44,625 nucleotides of DNA from an uncultured Erysipelotrichaceae bacterium (GTDB lineage Bacteria; Bacillota_I; Bacilli_A; Erysipelotrichales; Erysipelotrichaceae), in the NCBI GenBank assembly GCA_900315065.1, contig OMXQ01000008.1:1-44625 (forward strand). Reading direction: 5' to 3'. This document shows, in pieces, positions 34,321 to 42,841 of the stretch (within the stretch, counting starts at the first letter, position 1; the number at the start of each line of letters is the position of its first letter). The notes under the pieces were generated by a model. That model made no database searches, was not told the DNA's origin, and saw only the letters and a program-made list of their open reading frames with translations. A program made the translations under genes and the position numbers.

Positions 34321-34382
34321 AGTCAATTCTCCTTTTCTTTTTCTTTTATTTTTCTCTCTTTAATGATTTGCTGCTGTTATAA

Positions 34383-34979
34383 TCAGCCCATGCGTCTGCG
34401 TTCGGACAGTGCATGAGCCAGGGTCATATCATCGGCGTAATCAAGCATGCCGCCTGAAGGCAGACCGTGGGCAATTCTTGTGACAAGCACATCAGGATAT
34501 TTTTCATGCAGGAGCTTGTCGAGATACATTGCCGTTGTTTCCCCATCCATGGTTGTATTGGTAGCCAGGATGATTTCCTTTGCTTGTCCTGCTCTTTTTA
34601 ATAAAGAATCAATGTTGAGGTCTTCCGGCATCACCCCGCGGGAAGTTGAAATCAGACCATTCAGGACATGATAAACGCCGTGGAATTCTCCGGTTCTTTC
34701 CATTGCCAGTACATCTTTCGGCGACTGGACAACGAAGATCTGGGAATGATCACGGGAAGAATCTCTGCAGATATCGCATTGATCTTCTTCCGTCAGGTTG
34801 CCGCAGACAGAACAGCGGTGAACTTTTTCTTTCACTGCATGCATGGCCTGGGCAAAGCCTTCTGCATCCATCGTATCCATGTCCATAACTGCAAGCGCGT
34901 ATCTTTCGGCTGTCTTTTCGCCGACTCCCGGCAGAAGCCGGAACGCTTCAATCAGATTCTGCAGACTCTTCGGATACAT
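34383..34979 (-). CDS. recR: Recombination protein RecR
   Basis: 198 aa. It has the helix-hairpin-helix (LPGVGEKTAERYAL, 17-30), four-Cys zinc site (CSVC...CDIC, about 55-70), and Toprim domain (FVVQSPKDVLAMERTGEF and the TNTTMDGETTAMYL acidic region). It works with RecFO in single-strand gap repair. It follows ybaB by 3 nt in the common dnaX-ybaB-recR arrangement. Confidence 0.97.
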   Translation of the reverse strand: MYPKSLQNLIEAFRLLPGVGEKTAERYALAVMDMDTMDAEGFAQAMHAVKEKVHRCSVCGNLTEEDQCDICRDSSRDHSQIFVVQSPKDVLAMERTGEFHGVYHVLNGLISTSRGVMPEDLNIDSLLKRAGQAKEIILATNTTMDGETTAMYLDKLLHEKYPDVLVTRIAHGLPSGGMLDYADDMTLAHALSERRRMG

Positions 34980-34982
34980 GTC

Positions 34983-35276
34983 TCACATTCCCGGCAGCTT
35001 GAAGCCTGCTGTTAAGGCACTGGTCTTTTCTTCGCGGTCTTTATGATATGCTTCAACCGCATTGTTGAAAGCAATCAATAACATGTCCTGCAGCATTTCA
35101 CGATCATCCATTAGTTCTTCCGGAATATTGATTTCCTGTACTTCCTCATTGCCGTTGATCTTGATGACAATGCCGTTGGATTTTCCTTCATAGATTGTTT
35201 CAGCCAGTTTGTTTTCCATATCCTGCGCATCTGCCTGTACTTTCTGCAGCTGCGACAGCATTTTTGAATAATCCAT
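34983..35276 (-). CDS. ybaB: YbaB/EbfC family nucleoid-associated protein
   Basis: 97 aa, typical size. It has an N-terminal coiled helix (MLSQLQKVQADAQDMENKL), central strands with GIVIKINGNEEVQEINIPEELM and a C-terminal helix AFNNAVEAYHKDREEK. Family members form dimers that bind DNA. It sits between dnaX (24-nt gap) and recR (3-nt gap). Confidence 0.95.
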   Translation of the reverse strand: MDYSKMLSQLQKVQADAQDMENKLAETIYEGKSNGIVIKINGNEEVQEINIPEELMDDREMLQDMLLIAFNNAVEAYHKDREEKTSALTAGFKLPGM

Positions 35277-35300
35277 TTTTCTTCTTATTCCTTTCTTTGA

Positions 35301-37031
35301 TCAGACAACTTCGACATTTTCTTTGCCGAAGAGCTTCAGGACTTTGTCCTGAGGTGTTTCCTGAATTTCTACTATTTCCTGATATTTTTCGATGTGTTTT
35401 CCTTCCGGCAATGTTCCTTCTTTGTTTCTGGCCATGAAGGCTTTGACAGCAGACTTGAAGTCAGCGTCACTGATCGCAAAGAGTACTTTGTCAGTGTGCA
35501 TTGTATTCTTCAGGAAGTTATAGAGTTCCCGGTTCATGTTCTTTTCATTGATGCGTTTTACAATTGCATTGGTACCGGCTCTTACAAGGATGCAGTCTGG
35601 TCCTGATCCGGCGATCTGCGTGCCTGCCAGCAGGGTAGTATATTTCCTGTTTTCAAGCGTCGCATAATTTTTGAGCATTGCCCAAGTGTTTTCATCCTTC
35701 ACCTTTTCTGTTTTGTTGCAAAGAACCAGAATCGAAAGTATTTCTTCTTCCGTTAATGGTTCGACCGGCTGAATTTCAACGTGCTTTTCAGCTGGTTCTT
35801 CTGCCGGTGCAGAATTCTTTACAACTGAGGAAGCAGAAACAGACGGAGCAGTTGGTGCGGTTTCCTTTGCCGGCTGCGGCAATGGGGAAGAGACAACTGG
35901 TTTTGGCTGAACAGTTGGAGCTGCTGCAGCTGAAGCAGAAGTATAAATTACCTGCTGCGGTTTTTCTGCCGCTATGGCAAGACACGTTACTTCAAATGCA
36001 GATGCTGCATTGGAAGCTGTTTTGAATCTGGTCTTGGCATCCATGAGTTTTTCTGCAACATGCAGGCAGGTATCAGAAGACATGTCAGACATGCTTTCTG
36101 CCTGTTCTTTTGTCAGTGTTTTCAGCAGCTCTGCTTTCTTTGTATTCTGGTAAATGACATTTTCTTTCAGAAGATCAATCAGGCCGTCAGTGAATCTGGA
36201 AAGATCGATCCCCTTTTCTTCATAGGACTGAATTCTGGTAATCAGAGAAGCGAAGTCCTTGTTCTGAATGTCTTTGAGCAAAGCAATTTTTTCTTCTACG
36301 GTTGCCAGGCCGTAAATCTGGTTGATGTCTTTTACCGTGATGTGATCATTGGTATAGGAAGCACACTGGTCCATGATGGAAAGAGAATCTCTCATGCCTC
36401 CGTCCGCCAGTACTGCAATCATTTCAGCTGCATCCGGATCCATATATATGTTTTCCTTCTGAGCGATATCAAGAAGATGGTCTTTGATCTGGCTTGTCTT
36501 TACTTTGGTAAAGTCATAGCGCTGGCATCTTGAGATAATCGTCGGCAGCAGCTTCTGAGGATCGGTTGTAGCGAGAATAAAGATGACATTTTCCGGCGGT
36601 TCTTCCAGAGTTTTCAGCAATGCACTGGAAGCGGCACTGGTCAGCTGATGGACTTCGTCGATGATATAGACTTTGTGTTTTCCCTGCATCGGGGCAAGGG
36701 TGGAACGATCAATCAATTCACGGATATTATCAACGGAAGTTTCATTTGCCGCATTGATTTCTACGATATCCGGATGCGTGCCGTTTGTGGCAGCAATGCA
36801 GTTAGGACATTCTCCGCACGGTGCTTTTTCCGGGTGTTCACAATTGACTGCCTTGGCTAGCAGTCTGGCCATGGTTGTCTTGCCGGTTCCTCTTGGTCCG
36901 CAGAACAGGTAAGCATGACCGACTTTATTTTCTCTTACAGCATTGCGGATTGATCTGACAATGTATTCCTGTCCGATGACTTCCTCAAATGTCTGTGATC
37001 TGTATTTCTGGTATAAAGCAAGTTTTGCCAT
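35301..37031 (-). CDS. dnaX: DNA polymerase III subunits gamma/tau
   Basis: 576 aa. N-terminal AAA+ clamp-loader: KYRSQTFEEVIGQEYIV, Walker A GPRGTGKTT (about 45-53), four Cys zinc module (CEHPEKAPCGECPNC), IIDEVHQL (Walker B), LEEPP, and sensor-1 ATTDPQKL. The middle is Ala/Pro-rich (about 355-425) and leads to a tau-like C-terminal domain. GAGGA precedes the ATG. I looked for an obvious A6G-type frameshift site and did not find one. It follows the tadA terminator, so it must have its own promoter; TATAAT at 37056-37051 is a candidate. Confidence 0.97.
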   Translation of the reverse strand: MAKLALYQKYRSQTFEEVIGQEYIVRSIRNAVRENKVGHAYLFCGPRGTGKTTMARLLAKAVNCEHPEKAPCGECPNCIAATNGTHPDIVEINAANETSVDNIRELIDRSTLAPMQGKHKVYIIDEVHQLTSAASSALLKTLEEPPENVIFILATTDPQKLLPTIISRCQRYDFTKVKTSQIKDHLLDIAQKENIYMDPDAAEMIAVLADGGMRDSLSIMDQCASYTNDHITVKDINQIYGLATVEEKIALLKDIQNKDFASLITRIQSYEEKGIDLSRFTDGLIDLLKENVIYQNTKKAELLKTLTKEQAESMSDMSSDTCLHVAEKLMDAKTRFKTASNAASAFEVTCLAIAAEKPQQVIYTSASAAAAPTVQPKPVVSSPLPQPAKETAPTAPSVSASSVVKNSAPAEEPAEKHVEIQPVEPLTEEEILSILVLCNKTEKVKDENTWAMLKNYATLENRKYTTLLAGTQIAGSGPDCILVRAGTNAIVKRINEKNMNRELYNFLKNTMHTDKVLFAISDADFKSAVKAFMARNKEGTLPEGKHIEKYQEIVEIQETPQDKVLKLFGKENVEVV

Positions 37032-37058
37032 AGTAATCCTCGTCTTCCTTATTATAAC

Positions 37059-37091
37059 AAAAAAGCCCTGGTATCTCTTAGCAAATACCAG
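37059..37091 (-). terminator. Rho-independent terminator after tadA
   Basis: CTGGTAT / ATACCAG (37068-37074 with 37085-37091), loop about 10 nt, then GGGC and T6 on the minus strand. It begins four bases after the tadA stop. Confidence 0.8.
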
Positions 37092-37094
37092 TGG

Positions 37095-37592
37095 CTAATC
37101 CTTATTCTGACGGGCTTTTTCTTCTTTCTGCAACTGACGTTTATGACGGAAAAACGAAGACAGGACTTCCGCACATTCGTCATGGAGAATATCTTTATAA
37201 ATCTGGCGCGGATAAGTATTGAGATGATTGATCAGCTTGATCTGCACAAGCGTATCGACGGTGCCTCCTTTGGGATCCTGGGTTCCATAGAAAAGACGAT
37301 TGATTCTTGCCTGCTGGATCAACCCGGTGCACATCATGCATGGTTCCAAAGTGACGTAGAGATCACAATCCTGCAGGCACCATGTACCGAGTTTCTTACA
37401 GGCAAGCTGGATTGCCAGCATTTCTGCATGGGCATAGGGCATCTGAAGCTGTTCTCTCTGGTTGTGGGCTCTGGCAATGACTTCCCCGTCTTTGACAATG
37501 ACTGCACCAACCGGTACTTCATCTTCTTCTGCTGCAAGTTCCGCCTCGGCCAGTGCGAGTTTCATATAGTATTCCGCGTTCTGCATATTCAT
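37095..37592 (-). CDS. tadA: tRNA-specific adenosine deaminase
   Basis: 165 aa from the ATG at 37592 (an ATG two codons later aligns equally well with known TadA starts). The zinc deaminase motifs HAE (HAEML) and PCMMC are present, with VPVGAVIVKDGEVIARAHN before them. It converts A34 to inosine in tRNA-Arg(ACG). No Shine-Dalgarno is visible, because the start lies only 14-20 nt beyond the end of the SRP RNA and its U-run. The long charged C-terminal tail (FRHKRQLQKEEKARQNKD) is normal for the family. Confidence 0.93.
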   Translation of the reverse strand: MNMQNAEYYMKLALAEAELAAEEDEVPVGAVIVKDGEVIARAHNQREQLQMPYAHAEMLAIQLACKKLGTWCLQDCDLYVTLEPCMMCTGLIQQARINRLFYGTQDPKGGTVDTLVQIKLINHLNTYPRQIYKDILHDECAEVLSSFFRHKRQLQKEEKARQNKD

Positions 37593-37605
37593 ATCATAAA
37601 TAAAA

Positions 37606-37685
<80 letters not shown>

Positions 37686-37763
37686 TTGATTATATCTGAA
37701 TCAGCTGATAATGACAAGCCGGCATCCTTTTCTGATAGTGTCGTACTTGTGCATTTTTATCGA

Positions 37764-37779
37764 AGTTTCACGTGAAACA
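37764..37779. promoter_or_regulatory. parS (ParB/Spo0J binding site), 15/16
   Basis: AGTTTCACGTGAAACA matches the B. subtilis parS consensus TGTTTCACGTGAAACA at 15 of 16 positions and keeps the perfect 14-bp palindrome. It sits directly after the fsa stop codon. Confidence 0.85.
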
Positions 37780-37780
37780 T

Positions 37781-38458
37781 TTACTTCAGATCCGTCATTG
37801 TTCTTCTGCCGGTGAGTTTTTCAAAATCAGATACAAAATCATTGACTGCACCGTCAATCGCAGCGTTTCTGACAAAAGCATCAATGACAGAAGGAGAAGC
37901 TGTGGCACTGCCGCATCCCATCCGGGCAATTTCCATTACCTGCTGGGAGTTTTTGAAAGAAGCAGCCAGAACTTCGCAATCCATATTGTTGTTCTTCAGA
38001 ATTTCCTGAATCTCAGCAACCACCTTCACACCGTCATAACCCATGTTATCAATGCGGTTGACATATGGTGCAACATAGGAAGCACCTGCCTTGGCAGCTA
38101 AGTATGCCTGCATAGGTGTATAGACAACCGTACCGCAGGTACGGATGCCTTCTTTCTTCAGGGCCATGATCGCCTTGAAGCCTTCCGGTGTAGAAGGAAT
38201 TTTAACAACCGTATTCTTACCGACCAGTTCTGTAATGAAGCGGGCATCTTTGACCATGCCTTCTGCATCTTCAGCTACTGCCTGGGCAAAGAGTTCTGCA
38301 TCAGGTCCGATGAAAGCTCTGATTTCCTTCAATGTTTCAAGCGGATTTTTCCCGGTTTTATAGAGAATAGAAGGATTGGTAGTAACGCCGTCAACCGGAT
38401 AGTATTCATAGATTCTTTTAATGTCTTCAATGTGTGCGTCATCAATAAATAATTTCAT
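37781..38458 (-). CDS. Transaldolase-like fructose-6-phosphate aldolase (Fsa/TalC family)
   Basis: 225 aa, the size of the Fsa/TalC/MipB group rather than of full transaldolases. MKLFIDDAHIEDI (1-13), VDGVTTNPSI (about 23-32), the Schiff-base Lys in VVKIPSTPEG, and ASFKNSQQVMEIARMG are all family features. It would cleave a keto-sugar phosphate to a C3 ketose and glyceraldehyde-3-phosphate. The start is 38458 (AAAGGA upstream); a longer in-frame start overlaps the GRE gene. It follows the glycyl radical enzyme by 28 nt in the same operon. An Fsa next to a GRE and its activase also occurs in E. coli (fsaA with ybiWY), which supports a shared pathway. Confidence 0.85.
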   Translation of the reverse strand: MKLFIDDAHIEDIKRIYEYYPVDGVTTNPSILYKTGKNPLETLKEIRAFIGPDAELFAQAVAEDAEGMVKDARFITELVGKNTVVKIPSTPEGFKAIMALKKEGIRTCGTVVYTPMQAYLAAKAGASYVAPYVNRIDNMGYDGVKVVAEIQEILKNNNMDCEVLAASFKNSQQVMEIARMGCGSATASPSVIDAFVRNAAIDGAVNDFVSDFEKLTGRRTMTDLK

Positions 38459-38486
38459 TTTTCCTTTATCCTTTTCTGTGTTTTTA

Positions 38487-40901
38487 TTACAAGGTCTGTT
38501 CCGTTCTGCCGATGATATCATCCTGGGTTTTTCTGCTTAATACGTTGAAGAAAGCACTGTAGCCGGCAACTCTGACAATCAGATCCTTGTGCTTTTCAGG
38601 ATGTGCCTGGGCATCCAGGAGCGTTTCTCTGGAGACGATATTGTACTGGACATGATAGCCGTGGAGTCTGTTGAAGAAGGCACTGATCAGCATTTCCAGT
38701 TTCTGCTTGTTTTCTTCGGTAGAAAGCATCTGCGGTGTCATCTTCTGGTTAAGCAGAACGCCGCCGGTGATCTTCTCTGTCGGCAGCTTGGATACTGTCT
38801 TGAAGACAGCAGTTGGTCCGTTCTTGTCAGCGTTGTGAGCTGGTGAACAGCCTTCTGCAAGCGGTTCATGTGCCTTTCTGCCATCTGGCGTAGCCATGGT
38901 TCCCATGCCTTGTCCGACATTGGCAGAAATGGAGGAAGTACCACCGTAACGGATGCCGCCGATTGGTCCTCTATGATAACGGGTATTCGGATACTTTCTG
39001 ATTTCATCGAGATAGGAATCATAAGCTTTGACAACCAGCTGATCGACATAATCATCATCATTGCCGTACTTTGGTGCATCATTGATGAGCATGTCCTGAA
39101 TCTTCTGATTTTCAGGGGAAGTGAAGTCATCCAGAATTGCATCCCAGAGCTGTTCCGGTGTAATCTTCTTTTCTTCAAAGACGAGCTTTTTGATCGCAGC
39201 CAGAGAATCAGCCATATTGGCAATGCCTACCTGCAGACCGGAGATGAAGTCATAGACTGCCCCGCCTTCCTTGATTGTCTTGCCGCGGCCGATGCAATCA
39301 TCTGTCAAAGCGGAACACAGAATATCCGGTACATCTCTTTCAGAAGCTTTATCAATCGCATTTTCAACGATCACACTGTACCTGGTCATTTCCCGGATGG
39401 TACCGTCCCAAGCCTTCATCAATTCATCAAAGCTCTTCATGTCTTTGAAATAACCATAGCCTTTGGTAAATCTCTTACCGGAAGTAAGGTCAACGCCGTT
39501 ATTCATGGCAGCTAAGAGAATACGCGGGAAGTTGAGATAACTCATGCCTGTGCATCTGTAGCCCCACTTGCCTGGCACAGCCGTTTCTACACACCCGATG
39601 GCACTGTAGTTGTAAGCATCTTCTTCTTTGACGCCCCACTTGATGAAGGAAGGAATGATCACTTCATCATTATTCAAAGCAGGCATTCCAAAGCCAAGTT
39701 TCATGACTTCAATGCACATATCGAAGAACTTCTTGTTCAGGTTGTGGTGCCATCTGACGGTCAGATTAGGCTGGGTGAGTCTGGTCTGGGCAACTGACTT
39801 GAGGACCACAAAGCTGAGTTCATTAACCGCATCCTTGTGATCTGTTGTCTGCCCGCCGATCGTAACATTCTGATACATCGGGGAACCGGCGGAAGAAAGC
39901 GTATGTTCCTGGGAACGTACCTTATTGATTGTCAATGTCTTGATCCACAGGCAATCCAGCAATTCAAGAGCTTCGTCTTCTGTGATATTGCCTGCTTTGA
40001 GATCATTGATGTAGTAAGGATACATATACTGGTCGAATCTGCCATAGCTCAAAGAATGACCATTAGATTCAATCTGCAGTATCAGCTGGATAAACCAGAC
40101 AGACTGGACAGCTTCACGGAAAGAAGAAGCAGGTTCATACGGAACCTTCTTACAGATATCGGACATTTCAATGAGTTCTGCCTTACGGGAAAGATCACTT
40201 TCCTTCGCAGCCATGTCCGCAGCCAGGTCACTATATCTTGCACAGAATTCCTTTACGGCATCGATGACAATCAGAACTGCTTTGTAGAAGATATTTTTAT
40301 CAATGGCATCCGGCTGGGTAAGATCCAGCTCATTCTGCATTTTTCTGGTTCTTGCTTCATAGCCCTTCAATCCTTCTTTCAGAATTCTCTGATAGTTGAC
40401 GGAAAGATGAGCATCACCGGCATTGAGCTTGCCCTCCATGCCAAAGACACCGGTTTCCATAAATACCTGAACGCAATCCGGCAGCAGCGCTCCACCTCTG
40501 TCACGAAGCGTATTATTTTTCCAGAATGGAGCGATAGAACGCAGCTGTTCTTTTGTTTCTTCCGTGATATAGAAGACATCGCCGTCTCTCTTTTCAAACT
40601 TATCCAGTTCATCAATGACAAACTGCATTGTGTATTCAGGAAAGATCGGTGCGTTCCGGTTCTTGCCAGCCTGGTTGCCGGCAATCAATGTCTTGTCTTC
40701 AATATAGATAGACATGTTTTCCAGAACTTTTTTCAGCATCAAAGCTCTGACCATGGCCCGCGGCTGGTTGAGATTTTCCTTATATACCTCTGTCACAAGC
40801 AGAGCTCGTTCTGCATCGATATATGGCTTTTCATCCAGAACTTCTTCCCGGAAAAGAGACATGCGAGGTGTTAAGGATCCGAATAATGCTTTGTTTTCCA
40901 T
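38487..40901 (-). CDS. Glycyl radical enzyme, PFL2/diol-dehydratase-like
   Basis: 804 aa. The thiyl Cys437 lies in SAIGCVETAVPGKWGYR, with the Glu439 that dehydratase-type GREs use as a base. The glycyl radical loop RVAGYSAFF has Gly780 near the C-terminus. The Cys-x-Glu pattern and lack of a two-Cys PFL site argue against pyruvate formate-lyase and for a dehydratase or a related eliminase. AGGAG lies nine bases before the ATG. The activase is divergent (41054), and an Fsa-type aldolase follows. An attractive but untested substrate is a cyclic polyol phosphate such as 1,5-anhydroglucitol-6-P, whose product Fsa could cleave. Oxygen-sensitive chemistry implies anaerobic growth. Confidence 0.9.
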   Translation of the reverse strand: MENKALFGSLTPRMSLFREEVLDEKPYIDAERALLVTEVYKENLNQPRAMVRALMLKKVLENMSIYIEDKTLIAGNQAGKNRNAPIFPEYTMQFVIDELDKFEKRDGDVFYITEETKEQLRSIAPFWKNNTLRDRGGALLPDCVQVFMETGVFGMEGKLNAGDAHLSVNYQRILKEGLKGYEARTRKMQNELDLTQPDAIDKNIFYKAVLIVIDAVKEFCARYSDLAADMAAKESDLSRKAELIEMSDICKKVPYEPASSFREAVQSVWFIQLILQIESNGHSLSYGRFDQYMYPYYINDLKAGNITEDEALELLDCLWIKTLTINKVRSQEHTLSSAGSPMYQNVTIGGQTTDHKDAVNELSFVVLKSVAQTRLTQPNLTVRWHHNLNKKFFDMCIEVMKLGFGMPALNNDEVIIPSFIKWGVKEEDAYNYSAIGCVETAVPGKWGYRCTGMSYLNFPRILLAAMNNGVDLTSGKRFTKGYGYFKDMKSFDELMKAWDGTIREMTRYSVIVENAIDKASERDVPDILCSALTDDCIGRGKTIKEGGAVYDFISGLQVGIANMADSLAAIKKLVFEEKKITPEQLWDAILDDFTSPENQKIQDMLINDAPKYGNDDDYVDQLVVKAYDSYLDEIRKYPNTRYHRGPIGGIRYGGTSSISANVGQGMGTMATPDGRKAHEPLAEGCSPAHNADKNGPTAVFKTVSKLPTEKITGGVLLNQKMTPQMLSTEENKQKLEMLISAFFNRLHGYHVQYNIVSRETLLDAQAHPEKHKDLIVRVAGYSAFFNVLSRKTQDDIIGRTEQTL

Positions 40902-40916
40902 CTTTTATTCTCCTGA

Positions 40917-40932
40917 TGTTTCATATGAAACT
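40917..40932. promoter_or_regulatory. Perfect 14-bp palindrome, candidate operator (or degenerate parS)
   Basis: GTTTCATATGAAAC (40918-40931) is fully palindromic and lies just downstream of the predicted GRE transcription start, between the -10 and the ribosome site. It equals the parS core except that the central CG is TA. A DeoR-family regulator encoded in the divergent operon is the likely ligand; weak ParB binding is the alternative. Confidence 0.5.
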
Positions 40933-40947
40933 TTTAATTCCATAATC

Positions 40948-40976
40948 ATGGTAGTATTCTCCATTTATCTTGTCAA
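40948..40976 (-). promoter_or_regulatory. Promoter of the GRE-fsa operon
   Basis: On the minus strand TTGACA (40976-40971), 17-nt spacer, TACCAT (40953-40948). The start would fall near 40941, with the palindrome directly downstream. Confidence 0.6.
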
Positions 40977-40996
40977 TATTCTTTTAAAACAAGATA

Positions 40997-41025
40997 TTTA
41001 CATTTCATTCGTAATATTTTATACT
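40997..41025 (+). promoter_or_regulatory. Promoter of the activase-regulator operon
   Basis: TTTACA (40997-41002), 17-nt spacer, TATACT (41020-41025). A start near 41032 gives about 22 nt to the ATG at 41054 and includes its GGAG site. Confidence 0.65.
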
Positions 41026-41053
41026 CGTATTTGTAATAAAAATGGAGAATACA

Positions 41054-41968
41054 ATGACAGCAGATCTTGCAAAAACAGGAACAGTCTTCAATATTCAGAA
41101 ATTCAGTGTCAATGACGGACCGGGGATCAGAACAGTTGTCTTTCTCAAAGGATGCCCGCTGCATTGCAGATGGTGTGCCAATCCGGAAAGCCAGATGAGT
41201 CAGGTACAGATCTTATGGGATGAGAAAAAATGCGTGCATTGTCATCATTGCATACAAACCTGTGACCGGCAGCATGCTGTATCTCTGATCAATGATCACA
41301 TTACAGTCAATCCTCTTCTTTGTGACGGGTGCATGAAGTGCGTAAAAGAATGTCCTGGTCATGCCCTGAAACCGGAAGGTGAAATCATGACGGTAAAGCA
41401 GGTGATGGATAAGGTCATGCAGGATGAAGTCTTCTATGAAGAAAGCGGCGGCGGACTGACTTTATCAGGCGGTGAGATGCTGATGCAGCCGGAATTCAGT
41501 ATTGAACTATTGAAAGCTGCCAAAGAAAATCATCTCTATACTGCATGTGAAACCACAGGCTATGCAGATCCACAGACCTTCAAAGCTGTCATTGAAAATC
41601 TGGATTATATGCTGTTTGACATGAAACACTGGGATTCCGGGAAACACCAGGAATATACAGGTGTACCAAATGATCTGATTCTGCAGAACATGTCCTATGC
41701 AATATCTGCAGGAAAAGAAGTATTGCCGCGGATCCCGGTTATTCCAGGATTCAATGATTCACCTGAAGATGCAGAAAAACTTGCCGAAGCTTTGAAAAAA
41801 GCTGGTGCAGACAAGTGTCAGCTTCTCCCCTTCCATCAGTTTGGTGAAAACAAATATGATATGCTGAACAGGCCATACGCTTACAAAGGCATGAATGCCT
41901 ATCACAAAGAAGATCTGCAGGACTATTGCCAGGTCTTCCATAAACACGGAATCGACGCTTATTTCTGA
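41054..41968 (+). CDS. Glycyl-radical-enzyme activating enzyme (radical SAM)
   Basis: 304 aa. The radical-SAM cluster motif CPLHCRWC follows VVFLKG. Two further ferredoxin-type cluster boxes (CVHCHHCIQTC and CDGCMKCVKEC) lie in the insert, as in activases of dehydratase-type GREs; plain PFL activase lacks them. LTLSGGEML is the SAM-binding GGE motif. The start at 41054 has GGAG seven bases upstream; the ATG at 41042 has no site. It would install the Gly780 radical on the divergent enzyme. The stop is 2 nt before the regulator gene. Confidence 0.93.
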   Translation: MTADLAKTGTVFNIQKFSVNDGPGIRTVVFLKGCPLHCRWCANPESQMSQVQILWDEKKCVHCHHCIQTCDRQHAVSLINDHITVNPLLCDGCMKCVKECPGHALKPEGEIMTVKQVMDKVMQDEVFYEESGGGLTLSGGEMLMQPEFSIELLKAAKENHLYTACETTGYADPQTFKAVIENLDYMLFDMKHWDSGKHQEYTGVPNDLILQNMSYAISAGKEVLPRIPVIPGFNDSPEDAEKLAEALKKAGADKCQLLPFHQFGENKYDMLNRPYAYKGMNAYHKEDLQDYCQVFHKHGIDAYF

Positions 41969-41970
41969 TT

Positions 41971-42729
41971 ATGACAAAAAAGAAAGAACAAAGATTTGAG
42001 GAGCTTCTGAATCTCCTCACCCAGGAAAACAAAATCGAAGTTGCAAGACTATCTGACCTTCTTCATGTTTCCCAGGTTACCATCAGGAAAGATCTGGATG
42101 AACTGGAAGAAAAGGGATTTGTACAGAGACAGCACGGCTTTGCCTCTTTATCTTCTCCGGACAACATCAGCGGAAGACTTGCCTGGCACTATGACGCAAA
42201 GAAGAAGATTGCTCAGAAAGCAGCCGGATTGATTCATGATCATGATACGGTCATGATTGAAAGCGGCAGCTGCTGTGCAATTCTCGCTTCTATCCTCGCC
42301 CAGTCAAAAAAAGATATTACAATCATTACCAATAGTGCTTTTATTGCAGATTATGTTCGTCATGAAGAAAATGTAAATCTCATTCTGCTCGGCGGTATTT
42401 ATCAGAAAGATTCCCAATGCCTGGTTGGTCCGTCCATCCGGGATTCTGCATCCAATTATAACGTCACTTATTTCTTTGCCGGAACTGACGGCTGGAGCGA
42501 AAGAACCGGATTTACGAATAAGGATCAGATGAGAGCACAGGCAGTCAGAGATATGGCACATTCTGCAGAGAAGCTTGTTATATTGACCGAGAGTGAAAAA
42601 TTTGAGCATCCGGGAACAGTTCCGTTAAACGTAAAGAACCAGCCAGCCTGTGTTATTACAGATCAGAATATACCAGACAATATAAAGAAAGTATTGGAAA
42701 AATCGTGTGAGGTAGTTTCAGTTGATTAA
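41971..42729 (+). CDS. DeoR-family transcriptional regulator
   Basis: 252 aa. The N-terminal HTH has RFEELLNLLTQENKIEV and SQVTIRKDLDELEEKG (about 33-48), the DeoR signature. The C-terminal DeoRC sugar-phosphate sensor has DTVMIESGSCCAILA, ITIITNSAFIA and LLGGIYQKDSQCLVGP. The effector is probably a phosphorylated sugar from the GRE/aldolase pathway. It is translationally coupled to the activase (2-nt gap, no own ribosome site). The palindrome at 40918-40931 is the best operator candidate. Confidence 0.9.
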   Translation: MTKKKEQRFEELLNLLTQENKIEVARLSDLLHVSQVTIRKDLDELEEKGFVQRQHGFASLSSPDNISGRLAWHYDAKKKIAQKAAGLIHDHDTVMIESGSCCAILASILAQSKKDITIITNSAFIADYVRHEENVNLILLGGIYQKDSQCLVGPSIRDSASNYNVTYFFAGTDGWSERTGFTNKDQMRAQAVRDMAHSAEKLVILTESEKFEHPGTVPLNVKNQPACVITDQNIPDNIKKVLEKSCEVVSVD

Positions 42730-42755
42730 GGCAGTAACAAAGCTGCCTTTTCTTA
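42728..42755 (+). terminator. Rho-independent terminator of the activase-regulator operon
   Basis: AAGGCAG / CTGCCTT (42728-42734 with 42743-42749), 8-nt loop, followed by TTCTTATT. It overlaps the stop codon of the regulator. Confidence 0.8.
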
Positions 42756-42756
42756 T

Positions 42757-42772
42757 TGTTTCACGTGAAACA
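42757..42772. promoter_or_regulatory. parS (ParB/Spo0J binding site), perfect
   Basis: TGTTTCACGTGAAACA is identical to the B. subtilis consensus. It lies between two convergent terminators. Confidence 0.92.
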
Positions 42773-42804
42773 TACAAAGAAAACTGCTTGATAAAGGCAA
42801 AAAT

Positions 42805-42836
42805 AAAAGGAACACTGCATCATTGCAATGTCCCTT
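42805..42836 (-). terminator. Rho-independent terminator after serS
   Basis: On the minus strand a long hairpin, AAGGGACATTGCA with TGCAGTGTTCCTT and a loop of ATGA (two mismatches), ends in TTTTATTTTTG. It follows the serS stop by about 6 nt. Confidence 0.8.
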
Positions 42837-42841
42837 TCTGA

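Noticed and set aside
35301..37031. Programmed frameshift in dnaX
   Set aside because: No A6G or similar slippery heptamer with a downstream stem was found near the gamma/tau boundary.
38487..40901. Pyruvate formate-lyase
   Set aside because: The active site has a single Cys followed by Val-Glu (GCVE), as in dehydratases, and not the adjacent Cys-Cys pair of PFL.
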